Shown here: one piece after another, positions 7,950 through 17,339 of the stretch | How positions within the stretch are numbered: the first letter of the stretch is position 1 | Layout: each line of letters begins with the position of its first letter | Origin: Cryobacterium inferilacus | GTDB lineage: Bacteria > Actinomycetota > Actinomycetes > Actinomycetales > Microbacteriaceae | Assembly (NCBI RefSeq): GCF_019599185.1 | Contig: NZ_JAIEUL010000007.1 | Location: 115,667-179,666, forward strand | Length of the DNA: 64,000 nucleotides | Direction: 5' to 3' | The notes under the pieces: generated by a model | The model's database searches: none | What the model was told of the DNA's origin: nothing | What the model saw: the letters and a program-made list of their open reading frames with translations, nothing else | Translations under genes and position numbers: made by a program

Positions 7950-8019
7950 GTAAGGGACACGGTCGGGAAATCGCCGACTTTTAGGCTGACGGAACAGCTC
8001 GTCACTCGGAAGGTTTCCC

Positions 8020-10785
8020 ATGGACAACGTCACCCCCGCCCCGGATGGTTCCGGCATGCCGCGACGCGTCGTGGTGATCGGCGGCGGCCCCGCCGCGCAC
8101 CGATTCACCGAAGCCATGTCCGCCCGCGCCACCGCAGCCGGAACCATGGAACACACCGTGACGGTGTTCGGCGAGGAGCCGCACCTGCCCTACGACCGGG
8201 TGGCGCTGTCCCGCCGCCTGGTCGACTCCGAAGACCTCACCCTGGGCGACACCGCCCTGTGGGAGTCCGAGGCGATCAGTTACCGCAGCGGCAGCAGAGT
8301 CGTGGGCCTCGACGCGGAGACCCAAGCGATCACCCTCGACACCGGCGAACGCGTCGGCTACGACGACCTGGTCTTCGCCACCGGGTCCGCCGCCACCGTG
8401 CCGCCCATCCCCGGCGCCGAGGCCGGCCACGTCTACCGCACCCTGGAGGACGTCGACTTCCTGGTCGGCGAGGTCGCCCGGTTGAAGGAACGTTTGGGCC
8501 GCCCGGCCAACGTCGTCGTCGTCGGTGGCGGGCTGCTCGGCCTCGAGGCCGCCGGCGGCCTCGCCAGGCTCGGCGCGGCATCCACCCTGGTGCACTCGGG
8601 TAACTGGCTGATGAGCGCGCAGCTCGACGAGGGCGCCGGCCAGGCGCTCGGCCGGCTGATCGGCGCGCAGGGCATCACCCTCGCGCTCGGCACCCGACCC
8701 ACCGAGATCCTGCTCTCCCCCACCGGTCGGGTGCTCGGCGTCGCCCTCACCAACGGCAGCCAGCTGCATGCCGACCTCGTGGTCTTCTCCATCGGCATCA
8801 CCCCGCGCGACGAACTCGCCCGTTCCGCCGGGCTCGACCTCGGCCCGCGCGGCGGCATCGTCATCGGCGACGACTGCCGCACCTCCGCCGCCGGCATCTG
8901 GGCCATCGGCGAGGTCGCCAACATCAACGGGATCTGCGTCGGCCTGGTCGCCCCCGCAAACGCCATGGCCGAGGTCGCCGCAGACCGGCTGCACGGCGGC
9001 GAAGCGGTCTTCCCCGGCATCGACGACGCCACCAAGCTCAAGCTCTCCGGGGTGGAGGTCGCCAGCTTCGGCGACGCCCTCGGCCGCACCGAGCACTGCC
9101 TCGAGGTGGTCTACGCCGACCCCGCCCGCGGCCTGTACCAGAAGATCGTGGTCACGGGTGATGCCAAGACCCTGCTCGGCGGCATCTTCGTCGGCGACGC
9201 CTCGCCGTACACGTCGCTGCGCCCCCTCCTCGGCCGGGAGCTTCCCGCTGAACCCGGCGCGTACCTCTCCGCCGCCGGCGCCGAACCGCCGGCGGGCAGC
9301 GACCTGCCCGACGACGTGCAGCTCTGCTCCTGCAACAACGTGTCGGTCGGCGCCGTGCGCGAAGCCATCCGCGGCGACCACGCCGAGGCCTGCACCGAAC
9401 TCGGCCCGCTCAAGGCGTGCACCCGCGCAGGCACCCAGTGCGGTTCCTGTGTGCCACTGGTCAAGAAGATCCTCGAGACCGAGCTGAAGAAGGCCGGCAT
9501 CGAGGTCTCCAAGGCCCTCTGCGAGCACATCGCGTTCAGCCGCAGCGAACTGTTCGAGAGCGTGCGCATCCTGCAGCTCACCTCGTTCGACGACATCATG
9601 GAGCGCTTCGGCACTGGCCTCGGTTGCGACATCTGCAAGCCCACCATCGCGTCGATCCTGGCCAGCCAGACCAACGGCTATGTGCTGGATGCGGGCCGAG
9701 GCGGACTGCAGGACACCAACGACAGGGCCCTGGCCAACATGCAGAAGGACGGCACCTATTCGGTGGTGCCGCGCATCCCGGGCGGGGAGATCACCCCGGC
9801 CAAGCTCAAGGTGATCGCCGAGGTCGCCGAGCAGTACAACCTGTATACCAAGATCACCGGCGGGCAGCGCATCGACATGTTCGGCGCCCGGCTGGAGCAG
9901 TTGCCCGAGATCTGGACGATCCTCGTCGACGCGGGGTTCGAGTCCGGTCAGGCGTACGGCAAGAGCCTGCGCACCGTGAAGAGCTGCGTGGGCAGCACCT
10001 GGTGCCGGTTCGGCGTGCAGGACGCCGTGTCCATGGCCATCCAGCTGGAGCTGCGGTACCGGGGGCTGCGCTCGCCGCACAAGTTCAAGCTCGGCGTCTC
10101 CGGCTGCGCCCGCGAGTGCGCTGAGGCTCGCGGTAAAGACATCGGCATCATCGCCACGGATGTGGGCTGGAACCTGTACGTGGGCGGCAACGGCGGTTTC
10201 CAGCCGGCGCACGCTCAGCTGCTCGCCCAGGACCTCGACGACGACACCCTGATCGCCTACATCGACCGTTACCTGATGTACTACATCCGCACCGGTGACC
10301 GGCTGCAGCGCACCGCGCGCTGGCAGGAGGAACTGCCGGGCGGGCTCGAGCACGTGCGCGACGTGGTCGTGAACGACAGCCTCGGCCTAGCCGCCGAGCT
10401 GGAACTGGCGATGAGCGCGCACGTGGGCAGCTACGAGGACGAGTGGGCGGCCACCCTGAAAGACCCGGAGCGGCTGCGCCGGTTCCGTTCGTTCGTGAAC
10501 GCGCCCACCACCGCCGACCCCGCCGTCGTGCAGGTGCTCGAGCGCGGCCAGCCCCGCCCGGCCTGGCCCGGCGAGCGCGATGCGGCTCAGAACCTCGCCA
10601 CGGCGAGCGCGACGGATGCGTCGGCGCGGCCGACCGAGTACCTCGGCGTCAGCGTCAACGAACCGTCAGATGACGCCGAACCGACCGGGCCGGTGCTGCT
10701 CTCCGGCGCCAGGATCCCGCTGCGCCCCGCGGATGACGCCCCGCGTCACGCACATTCCGCCTCGACGGCAGAAGTTGGAGAATAG
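8020..10785 (+). CDS. nirB: Assimilatory nitrite reductase large subunit NirB
   Basis: 921 residues. In order: FAD motif (VVVIGGGPAA), NAD(P) motif (VVVGGGLLGLEA, about 168-179), BFD-like [2Fe-2S] segment (LCSCNNVS ... GTQCGSC, about 433-475), ferredoxin-like half-domains of nitrite/sulphite reductase, and the siroheme/[4Fe-4S] ligands (SCVGSTWC near 655 and GCARECAE near 695). It reduces nitrite to ammonia with NAD(P)H in the cytoplasm, together with NirD. GGAAGG lies about 9 nt before the ATG. The siroheme synthase gene starts 4 nt after the stop, so cofactor synthesis is co-transcribed. Confidence 0.95.
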   Translation: MDNVTPAPDGSGMPRRVVVIGGGPAAHRFTEAMSARATAAGTMEHTVTVFGEEPHLPYDRVALSRRLVDSEDLTLGDTALWESEAISYRSGSRVVGLDAETQAITLDTGERVGYDDLVFATGSAATVPPIPGAEAGHVYRTLEDVDFLVGEVARLKERLGRPANVVVVGGGLLGLEAAGGLARLGAASTLVHSGNWLMSAQLDEGAGQALGRLIGAQGITLALGTRPTEILLSPTGRVLGVALTNGSQLHADLVVFSIGITPRDELARSAGLDLGPRGGIVIGDDCRTSAAGIWAIGEVANINGICVGLVAPANAMAEVAADRLHGGEAVFPGIDDATKLKLSGVEVASFGDALGRTEHCLEVVYADPARGLYQKIVVTGDAKTLLGGIFVGDASPYTSLRPLLGRELPAEPGAYLSAAGAEPPAGSDLPDDVQLCSCNNVSVGAVREAIRGDHAEACTELGPLKACTRAGTQCGSCVPLVKKILETELKKAGIEVSKALCEHIAFSRSELFESVRILQLTSFDDIMERFGTGLGCDICKPTIASILASQTNGYVLDAGRGGLQDTNDRALANMQKDGTYSVVPRIPGGEITPAKLKVIAEVAEQYNLYTKITGGQRIDMFGARLEQLPEIWTILVDAGFESGQAYGKSLRTVKSCVGSTWCRFGVQDAVSMAIQLELRYRGLRSPHKFKLGVSGCARECAEARGKDIGIIATDVGWNLYVGGNGGFQPAHAQLLAQDLDDDTLIAYIDRYLMYYIRTGDRLQRTARWQEELPGGLEHVRDVVVNDSLGLAAELELAMSAHVGSYEDEWAATLKDPERLRRFRSFVNAPTTADPAVVQVLERGQPRPAWPGERDAAQNLATASATDASARPTEYLGVSVNEPSDDAEPTGPVLLSGARIPLRPADDAPRHAHSASTAEVGE

Positions 10786-10789
10786 GGCC

Positions 10790-11890
10790 ATGTCCCACCG
10801 TTCCCTCGATCTCAGCCTCGACGTCACCGGTCGGCGCGTGCTCATCGTCGGCGGCAGCCGGCTGGCCCGCCGGGTGATCGCCCGGTACCTGGCTGCCGGC
10901 GCCATCGTCTTCCTGGCCGCAGACACCTACGAGGTGCCCCACCCGGATGTGCGCCCGGTCGAGTGGCCGCGCTCACCGGCCGGCTGGCGCAACCTCGTTT
11001 CGGCCGTTGACCTCGTCGTGGCCGTCGACCTGCCGCCCAAGTCCGACCCGCTGCTCGTCGCCGCCTGCGCCGACCGGTCGGTCTGGCTCACCAGGGAAGC
11101 AGCGGCACCGGTCTCCCGGCCCGGCCACGTCACCCTCGTCGGCGGCGGCCCCGGCGACAACGACCTGCTCACCGTCGGCGCGTTGAACGCGCTTCGCGGC
11201 GCCGACATCGTCTACCACGACCGGCTCGGCCCGCACGACCTGCTCGACCAGTGGGCCCCGGGCGCCGAACACGTCAACGTGGGCAAGCAGCCCGGTCACC
11301 ACGCCGTGCCGCAGGTCGAGATCGAACGGATGCTGGTGGCCAGCGCCCTCGCCGGCCTCACCGTCGTGCGCCTCAAGGGCGGCGACCCGTTCGTGTTCGG
11401 TCGCGGCGGCGAGGAGGTGGCGGCGTGCCGTGCCGCCGGAGTGAGCGTCACCGTCATCTCCGGGGTCACCAGCGCCATCTCGGTGCCGGCGCTGGCGGGC
11501 ATCCCGGTGACCCACCGTGAGGTCTCACGCCTGTTCACCGTGCTGAGCGGCCACGTGCCGCTGAGCGAGGAGGAACTGGCCCACCTGGTGGGCCTGGGCG
11601 GCACCATCGTGGTGCTCATGGGGGTGGGCACGCTGCCGCACCTGGCCAGCGGGCTGGCCAGGCACGGCATGGCGGCCGACATGCCCATCGCCATCATCGA
11701 ACGCGGCTTCTCCTCCCAGCAGCGCACCACCGTGGCCGACATCTCGACCGTCGTCACCGTCGCCGGCGAGGTCGGCGCCCGCTCCCCCGCCGTGCTCGTG
11801 ATCGGCGAGGTCGTGCGCCTGGCCCAGTGCGACGACGCCGCCGCCGTGGCGGAGCTCGCAAACGCCGCTACACTCACAGGCCAGAGGTAA
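10790..11890 (+). CDS. cobA: Siroheme synthase-like protein: precorrin-2 dehydrogenase-like domain plus uroporphyrinogen-III C-methyltransferase
   Basis: 366 residues. ATG 10790 lies 9 nt after GGAG and 4 nt beyond the nirB stop. The N-terminal ~100 residues form a Rossmann-like segment (VLIVGGSRLARRVI) resembling the CysG precorrin-2 dehydrogenase domain. From about residue 114 it is a classical SUMT (VTLVGGGPGDNDLLTVGAL ... RLKGGDPFVFGRGGEE ... VSGVTSAISVPA-type motifs). It would methylate uroporphyrinogen III to precorrin-2 and perhaps oxidise it. With the chelatase at 6514 this gives a complete siroheme route within the nitrate locus. The dehydrogenase domain is short, so its activity is less sure than that of the methyltransferase. 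Confidence 0.88.
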   Translation: MSHRSLDLSLDVTGRRVLIVGGSRLARRVIARYLAAGAIVFLAADTYEVPHPDVRPVEWPRSPAGWRNLVSAVDLVVAVDLPPKSDPLLVAACADRSVWLTREAAAPVSRPGHVTLVGGGPGDNDLLTVGALNALRGADIVYHDRLGPHDLLDQWAPGAEHVNVGKQPGHHAVPQVEIERMLVASALAGLTVVRLKGGDPFVFGRGGEEVAACRAAGVSVTVISGVTSAISVPALAGIPVTHREVSRLFTVLSGHVPLSEEELAHLVGLGGTIVVLMGVGTLPHLASGLARHGMAADMPIAIIERGFSSQQRTTVADISTVVTVAGEVGARSPAVLVIGEVVRLAQCDDAAAVAELANAATLTGQR

Positions 11891-11966
11891 CGCTGCCCAG
11901 ACGGGTACCCATCCCCTGAGCGCTCCCCTGTTCCAGACAACTCTGCCCCAGACCATCGGAGACACC

Positions 11967-13100
11967 GTTAACGACATCGGAATCGAATCGGGGCTGCCCG
12001 GCTTCCGACCGGACCAGCTCGAGGGCTTCCGCATTGGCGTCACCTCAGACCGCCGCAGCGAAGACCTGATCGCCGCGTTCGAGCGGCGCGGCGCAGATGT
12101 GCTGCACGCCCCGGCCATCCGGATCGCGGCCGCAGCGGACGACGCCCGCATCACCGTGGACACCGCGGCCATCATCGCCGCCCGCCCCGACGTGCTGCTG
12201 GCGACGACGTCGTACGGCGTGCGGCGCTGGTTCGAGGCGGCGGATGCGGCCGGGCTCGGCCACGAGCTCGCCACCACCCTCGAGCACAGCCGCATCCTCG
12301 TGCGCGGTCCCAAGGCGCGCGGTGCCATCCGCGCGGCCAACCTCGACGACTCCGGCATGAGCGACGAAGAGACCACCCGTTCGCTGGTGGACAAGGTTCT
12401 CGCTGAAGGCGCGGACGGGCTGACGGTGGCCGTGCAGCTGCACGGCTTCACCGACGAGTCCCAGATTCAGCGGCTGCAGGACGCCGGGGTCACCGTGCTC
12501 ACCGTCGCGCCGTACCGGTGGCTGCTGCCGGAGGACTCCAGCCGGGTGCTCAAACTCATCGACGCCGTCTGTACGGGCACGCTCGACGCCGTCACCTTCA
12601 CCAGCGCGCCCGCGGTCGAGGCTCTGTTCGGGGCGGCGGATGGCGTCGGCAAGCTCGAGGCGCTGCAGGAGGCCCTGCGCGGCCCGGTGGTGGCCGCGGC
12701 CGTCGGGCACGTCACGGCCGCTCCCCTGGTGGCGGCGGGCATCACCCCGATCGTGCCCGAGCGGTTCCGCATGGGCGCGCTGATCAAGCTGGTCTGCGAC
12801 TACCTGGCCGAGGAGAGGGTGCTCAGGCTGGACACCAGGCACGGCGCGGTGGAATTGCGTGGTCGCCTGGTCAGGGTGGGCGGCGCATCCGCCCTGCTGG
12901 CGCCCACCTCGCTCACGTTGTTGCGTGCCCTGCTGGCCGCGCGCGGCACTGTGCTCTCCCGGGCCGACCTCACGGCCGCCCTGCCAGACATCCAGGACGA
13001 CCACGCCGTCGATGTGGCCATCAGCCGGCTGCGCCAGGCCCTACCGGTGCCTGCCCTCGTCGCCACCGTCATCAAACGCGGCTACCGCATCGACATCTAG
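11967..13100 (+). CDS. NnaR-like regulator: uroporphyrinogen-III synthase (HemD) domain fused to a C-terminal winged helix
   Basis: The HemD-like fold begins at GFRIGVTSDRR (about 12027) and runs to about 12800. The C-terminal ~90 residues (SLTLLRALLAARG ... VDVAISRLRQALP ... KRGYRIDI) are an OmpR-type winged helix. This architecture is that of NnaR, known in mycobacteria and Streptomyces as a GlnR partner activating nitrate/nitrite assimilation, and it sits directly after nirB-cobA. Start problem: the frame is open from 11802 but has no ATG, GTG or TTG before GTG 12099, which would remove the first strand of the HemD domain. The best ribosome site (GGAG, 11958-11961) precedes GTT at 11967, given here as the provisional start. 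Confidence 0.8.
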   Translation, partial: VNDIGIESGLPGFRPDQLEGFRIGVTSDRRSEDLIAAFERRGADVLHAPAIRIAAAADDARITVDTAAIIAARPDVLLATTSYGVRRWFEAADAAGLGHELATTLEHSRILVRGPKARGAIRAANLDDSGMSDEETTRSLVDKVLAEGADGLTVAVQLHGFTDESQIQRLQDAGVTVLTVAPYRWLLPEDSSRVLKLIDAVCTGTLDAVTFTSAPAVEALFGAADGVGKLEALQEALRGPVVAAAVGHVTAAPLVAAGITPIVPERFRMGALIKLVCDYLAEERVLRLDTRHGAVELRGRLVRVGGASALLAPTSLTLLRALLAARGTVLSRADLTAALPDIQDDHAVDVAISRLRQALPVPALVATVIKRGYRIDI

Positions 13101-13150
13101 CTCCCCCGTCCGAATGACGCCCGAATCGACGCCCCAGCTCTCGCCGGGGA

Positions 13151-13243
13151 GCATAACTCCTGCAGATTCTTGATCCCTGCGGCGCACTTCCGCGAGATTG
13201 CGGCACAGTTGCCCGGCTCGGGGAAAAATTGCAGGAGTTATGC
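13151..13243. repeat. Palindromic element bounded by GCATAACTCCTGC inverted repeats, copy 2
   Basis: 93 bp with the same perfect 13-bp inverted ends as 6409-6489 and a 21-bp identical right end. It lies between the convergent NnaR-like and LLM genes. The interior (about 65 bp) differs from copy 1 and contains its own short inverted repeats. Confidence 0.7.
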
Positions 13244-13276
13244 ACGTGCACCACGGGGCGGCCGGGGTGGGGCGGG

Positions 13277-14155
13277 CTAGGACAGGCGGGCGGCGACCTC
13301 GTCGAGCACCGACTCCGCGCCGGCGTAGATGCCGTCCGGCCGGGGCCAGTGGCTGATCACATCCGTGAAACCGAGCTCGGCTGCGCGCCCCACGGCGTCG
13401 TCGAAGGCGGCGACACTCTGCAGCGAGTAACTGCCACCGCTGTCCAGGGATAGGTGCCGGTCGACGGTGCCGGGGTCACGGCCGGCCGCGACCAGGGTGT
13501 CGTCGAGCCGTCTCACCAGCCGGGCCACCGCGGTCCACCATTCCTCGCCGACCGCGCCGTCCGCGCCCGTGGTCACCCAGCCGGCCCCGTGCTCGGCCAC
13601 GATCCGCAGGCCCTTGGGGCCGTTCGCGGCGATCACGAACGGCACCCTGGGGTTCTGCGCCGGCCGGCCCACCATGCGCGCGTCCACCGCCGTGAACCAG
13701 TCGCCGGAGAAATTCACGCCACCCGCACCAGGGGCCTCGTGCCGCAGCAGCAGGTCGAGGTCGGTCACGAACTCGGCGAACCGCTCGTGCCGTTGGCGGG
13801 GCGAGTAGGCAGGCTGGCCGAGCACGAACGCATCAAAGCCGGTGCCGCCGGAACCCACCCCGAGGGTGAACCTGCCTCCGGAGATGTCATCGACCGTGGC
13901 GATCTCCTTGGCGAACGGCACCGGATGCCGAAAGTTCGGCGACGCGACGAAGGTACCCAGCCGGATGCGGTCGGTGACGGCCGCGGCCGCGGCCAGCGTG
14001 GGGGTCGTGGCGTGCCACGGTTCGCTCGCGAGGCTGCGCCAGGAGAGGTGGTCGTAGGTCCAGGCGTGGTCGAAGCCGTAGTCCTCTGCGGCTTGCCATC
14101 GGCGGCGGGCCTGGCGCCACTCGAACTGGGGCAGGATGACGATTCCGTGGCGCAT
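13277..14155 (-). CDS. LLM-class flavin/F420-dependent oxidoreductase
   Basis: 292 residues with a luciferase-like TIM barrel: an N-terminal strand (GIVILPQFEW), EDYGFDHAWTYDH, then RIRLGTFVASPNFRHPV and GRFTLGVGSGGTG, the usual order of motifs in F420- or FMN-dependent LLM oxidoreductases. Neither the substrate nor the flavin can be assigned from sequence. It is convergent with the NnaR-like gene across a palindromic element, and its start is 130 bp from the divergent M4 protease gene. Confidence 0.85.
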   Translation of the reverse strand: MRHGIVILPQFEWRQARRRWQAAEDYGFDHAWTYDHLSWRSLASEPWHATTPTLAAAAAVTDRIRLGTFVASPNFRHPVPFAKEIATVDDISGGRFTLGVGSGGTGFDAFVLGQPAYSPRQRHERFAEFVTDLDLLLRHEAPGAGGVNFSGDWFTAVDARMVGRPAQNPRVPFVIAANGPKGLRIVAEHGAGWVTTGADGAVGEEWWTAVARLVRRLDDTLVAAGRDPGTVDRHLSLDSGGSYSLQSVAAFDDAVGRAAELGFTDVISHWPRPDGIYAGAESVLDEVAARLS

Positions 14156-14285
14156 GAGGGCAGTCTACAAACCGATCGCACCGAACCGAGCGCAGCATCG
14201 CAACCTCCTGCGCGCGACTCGCGGTCCTGCCGGACCGCGAAAATCTCCAGGTGCGGATGTCGGTGGGGGCTGGCAGACTCTCGGC

Positions 14286-15425
14286 ATGACAGGCACAGAC
14301 CACACTCGCCGCCCCGTCCCGTCCAGCGCCGTCCCGTCTCAGGCCGTCGGCCCGGTGCACTGCGGCATCGTGCCGCCGTATCTCCTCGCCCACCTGGCCA
14401 CCGTTGACGATCCACGCTTCTCGGCCGCAGCCGAGGCCGCCAGGCGGTCCCTGCGGGTGGACGCCCCGATTCGCAGCCTCCGTTCGTCTGACAATCGCCC
14501 CACTGCCCGCCCGGCTGTCCCCGCACCGGGCATGGCCGGTGTCGTCCGCCGCACCATTTGGGACGCCGATCACCTGCAGTCCCTGCCCGGCCGGATCGTG
14601 CGCACCGAGGGCGCTCCTCCGGTCGCCGACGTGACCGTGAACGAGGCATACACCGGTCTCGGCGATACCCACGACCTGTTCTGGAGCCGCTACCAGCTGG
14701 ACTCCATCGACGGCAGGGGCCTGCCGTTGGACGCCACCGTGCACTACGGCCAGGCCTACGACAACGCATTCTGGGATGGTCAGCGCATGGTCTTCGGAGA
14801 CGGTGACGGCGAGGTCTTCAACCGATTCACCCTCTCGCTGAGCGTCATCGCCCACGAACTCACCCACGGTGTCACCCAGTACAGTGCCAACCTCGCCTAT
14901 CGCAACCAATCCGGCGCCCTGAACGAGTCCGTCTCCGACGTCTTCGGCGCTCTCGCCGAACAGTACGCCGCCGGCCAGGACACGGCCTCGGCGAGTTGGC
15001 TGATCGGCGAAGGCCTGTTCACCGACGAGGTGCAGGGGCAGGCCCTGCGTTCGATGAAGGCGCCGGGCACCGCGTACGACGACGACGTGCTCGGCACCGA
15101 CCCGCAACCGGGCTCCATAGCCGGCTACATCGACACCGACGCCGACAACGGCGGAGTCCACCTGAACTCCGGTATCCCGAACCGGGCGTTCTACCTGGTC
15201 GCGGCCGCCATCGGCGGCAACGCCTGGGAGGCACCCGGACAGATCTGGTACGACACCCTCACCGGGTCCGACCTCACCGAGACCTCGACCTTCGCCGTGT
15301 TCGCCCGCGCCACCGAGACGGCCGCCGTCGCCCGCTTCGGTCGCGGTTCCCGTGAACACGAAGCCGTGCGCACGGGCTGGGATGGTGTGGGGCTTCCCCT
15401 GTCACCCCTCCGGGCGGCGTCCTGA
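14286..15425 (+). CDS. Protealysin-like M4 family neutral metalloprotease
   Basis: 379 residues. Zinc site H190-E191-x2-H194 (HELTHG) with the third ligand E214 (NESVSDVFG); a GGVHLNSGIPN segment downstream carries the catalytic histidine of thermolysin-like enzymes. No signal peptide is visible. The short N-terminal propeptide contains CGIVPPYLLAHLA, matching the PPYxL motif of protealysin-type precursors. ATG 14286 gives this propeptide intact; the open frame extends further upstream without a better start. The next gene encodes an emfourin-like protein, the known protein inhibitor partner of protealysins, supporting the subfamily call. Confidence 0.88.
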   Translation: MTGTDHTRRPVPSSAVPSQAVGPVHCGIVPPYLLAHLATVDDPRFSAAAEAARRSLRVDAPIRSLRSSDNRPTARPAVPAPGMAGVVRRTIWDADHLQSLPGRIVRTEGAPPVADVTVNEAYTGLGDTHDLFWSRYQLDSIDGRGLPLDATVHYGQAYDNAFWDGQRMVFGDGDGEVFNRFTLSLSVIAHELTHGVTQYSANLAYRNQSGALNESVSDVFGALAEQYAAGQDTASASWLIGEGLFTDEVQGQALRSMKAPGTAYDDDVLGTDPQPGSIAGYIDTDADNGGVHLNSGIPNRAFYLVAAAIGGNAWEAPGQIWYDTLTGSDLTETSTFAVFARATETAAVARFGRGSREHEAVRTGWDGVGLPLSPLRAAS

Positions 15426-15567
15426 CCGCACCGGACCACGCCTGACGTCGCCTGCCTGGCGGCCGACAGTCGGCCGACGGGCCGCTGAACCTGTGGGTGA
15501 CTGGGAAGGCACTGCCGATCAGCCCGACATCCCCGATCGTGGCGCTCCCGGACGTAGCATGGGGGCC

Positions 15568-15834
15568 ATGAAGGTCGTCGTCTCACGCAGCGGAGGTCTC
15601 GCCGGACTCCGGGTGACCTGGGACGTCCAGGTCGACGATCAGCCGGATGCGGCCGCCTGGATGGCCTTTCTGCAGCAGCTGCCCTGGGACGAAGCCGAGG
15701 ACACCACCCCGGCGCCCGACCGCTTCGTCTACCGGATCCGCTGCGCCCCGCACGAGGTCGTTCTCGCCGAGCCGCAGGTGCACGGCCCGTGGAAGGACCT
15801 CATCGACCGGGTCCGCGCCGTCAGCGAACGCTGA
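15568..15834 (+). CDS. Emfourin-like protease inhibitor
   Basis: 88 residues (MKVVVSRSGGLAG ... FVYRIRC ... GPWKDLIDRVR). The RSGG(F/L)AG start, the central PD-F-YRI strand and the C-terminal GPW-x-L segment match the emfourin family, whose Serratia member inhibits the M4 protease protealysin. It lies 142 bp downstream of the protealysin-like gene on the same strand. ATG 15568 is preferred because family members begin MK; ATG 15559 would add three residues. No signal peptide is present, in line with the leaderless protease. Identified by motif resemblance, not by a search. Confidence 0.72.
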   Translation: MKVVVSRSGGLAGLRVTWDVQVDDQPDAAAWMAFLQQLPWDEAEDTTPAPDRFVYRIRCAPHEVVLAEPQVHGPWKDLIDRVRAVSER

Positions 15835-16001
15835 CCCGCACACGTCGTCGACCAGCCGGGCGCCCTCTCGCGGGAGCAGAGCTGGACACCACAGGGCACC
15901 GGGAAATCGATACCGTCATCGTTCCGTAATGGGTGCGGATGCCGCAACTGGTAACGCGACCCGTACGGGGGTAACGGCACCTCCGAACAGGGGGGCCTCC
16001 A

Positions 16002-17279
16002 GTGGCGACTGCACGATCGACCAATTCCACAACCACCGCCTCGGGCGCTGACAAGCGCAGTCGATCGCGCTTCGTCCTGCGTTCCGGCCTCGCGGTCACC
16101 TTCGCGATCGTGGTCGCCGCCGCGGCGATGCTCGGCACGACCCAGGCCCCGGCCTCGGCCGCGGTCGGACCCGGCGTCACGGAGCAGTGCAACGGCATCG
16201 AGAACGGCGGCGGCCGGGCCGTGGAATGCCAGGTCACCGTCACCAACTACCTCGACGTCGCCACCGGTCTCACCAGCTCGACCATCGTGGCGCGTGCCTG
16301 CGTCGGTGCCGCCAACGCCGAGCCGACCTGCACGGTCCTCCCGATCACCTTTCCCACCGCCACCACGGTGGTGAACCAGTGCAACGCCTCCGGCCAGGGC
16401 GGCGGGGCCACCGTCACCTGCGAGGTCAGGGTCGTCAACAACATCATCGGCGACACCACCCTCACCCCCGCAACCGTGAACCAGTGCGTCGGTTCGGGCG
16501 CGGGCGGCGGCACAGAGCCCACCCTGGACTGCAGCCCGGTCCAGTCGACGACGAACGCCACGATCACCCAGTGCAACGGAGCCGCCAACGGCGGTGGCGG
16601 AACCCGCCGGGTCACCTGTGTCGTCGATCCCTCCACCCAGAGCACGGCACTGCCGGTGACGATCACCCAGTGCAACAACGGCAACGTCACCGCACCCGGC
16701 TCGTACGTCACCTGCACCGCATCGCTCACCCACCGCCTGCTGCCGGCCGGCACGGTGATTCCCACGCCCACGCCCACGCCCACCCCGACCCCGACCCCGA
16801 CGGGCACGCCCACCCCCACCGGCACACCCACCCCGACGCCGACACCGACGGCCACGCCCACCAGCACGCCGACGTCCAGCCCCTCCGCCACCCCGTCGGC
16901 CACTCCAGTCCCGACCCCGACCCCGACCGCGACGGTTCCCGCCGAGACCCCGACGCCCACCCCTGCGCCCACTGAAACGGCCAGCCCGGTCGTCCCAGTC
17001 GTCCCGGCGTCCCCGTCACCCACGCCGACGTCCACCAGCCCAGCCAGCCCCCTGATTCCGGCCGTCGGAGCCGACCAGGGCGGCGGACTCGGTGCCGGAC
17101 AGGGCGCTGAGCAGGACACCGAACCGGGCGCAGAGCAGGGCACCGAACTGGCCGAGACCGGTGTGGATCCACTACCGGTCTTCCTGATCGCCGCTGGAGC
17201 GCTGCTGGTCGGCGGGATCCTGGTCGCCGTCATGCTCGTCCGTCGGCGCACCGGCCAGAACCCGACCCGCCGGTCCTGA
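16002..17279 (+). CDS. Sortase-anchored cell-wall protein with cysteine repeats and Pro/Thr linker
   Basis: 425 residues from GTG 16002 (GGGGGG about 8 nt upstream). A signal peptide (residues ~25-55, hydrophobic core then APASAA) is followed by five degenerate repeats of QCNG-x-GGG ... C ([46 protein letters not shown]). A PTPTPT-rich wall-spanning linker of about 110 residues follows, then an LAETG sorting signal, one transmembrane helix and an RRR tail. LAxTG is the class E sortase variant of high-GC actinobacteria. The paired cysteines in each repeat suggest disulphide-locked modules. The ligand or role is unknown. A strong hairpin terminator follows at 17340. Confidence 0.82.
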   Translation: MATARSTNSTTTASGADKRSRSRFVLRSGLAVTFAIVVAAAAMLGTTQAPASAAVGPGVTEQCNGIENGGGRAVECQVTVTNYLDVATGLTSSTIVARACVGAANAEPTCTVLPITFPTATTVVNQCNASGQGGGATVTCEVRVVNNIIGDTTLTPATVNQCVGSGAGGGTEPTLDCSPVQSTTNATITQCNGAANGGGGTRRVTCVVDPSTQSTALPVTITQCNNGNVTAPGSYVTCTASLTHRLLPAGTVIPTPTPTPTPTPTPTGTPTPTGTPTPTPTPTATPTSTPTSSPSATPSATPVPTPTPTATVPAETPTPTPAPTETASPVVPVVPASPSPTPTSTSPASPLIPAVGADQGGGLGAGQGAEQDTEPGAEQGTELAETGVDPLPVFLIAAGALLVGGILVAVMLVRRRTGQNPTRRS

Positions 17280-17339
17280 CCCCGGTACGCCCATCCGGCG
17301 CTTCCCTGAGCGTCCTGGCACCGGCTGCACCGACACGCC

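Noticed and set aside
8002..10353. Long minus-strand frame opposite nirB
   Set aside because: Antisense shadow; no domain or signal recognisable, while nirB has all cofactor motifs.
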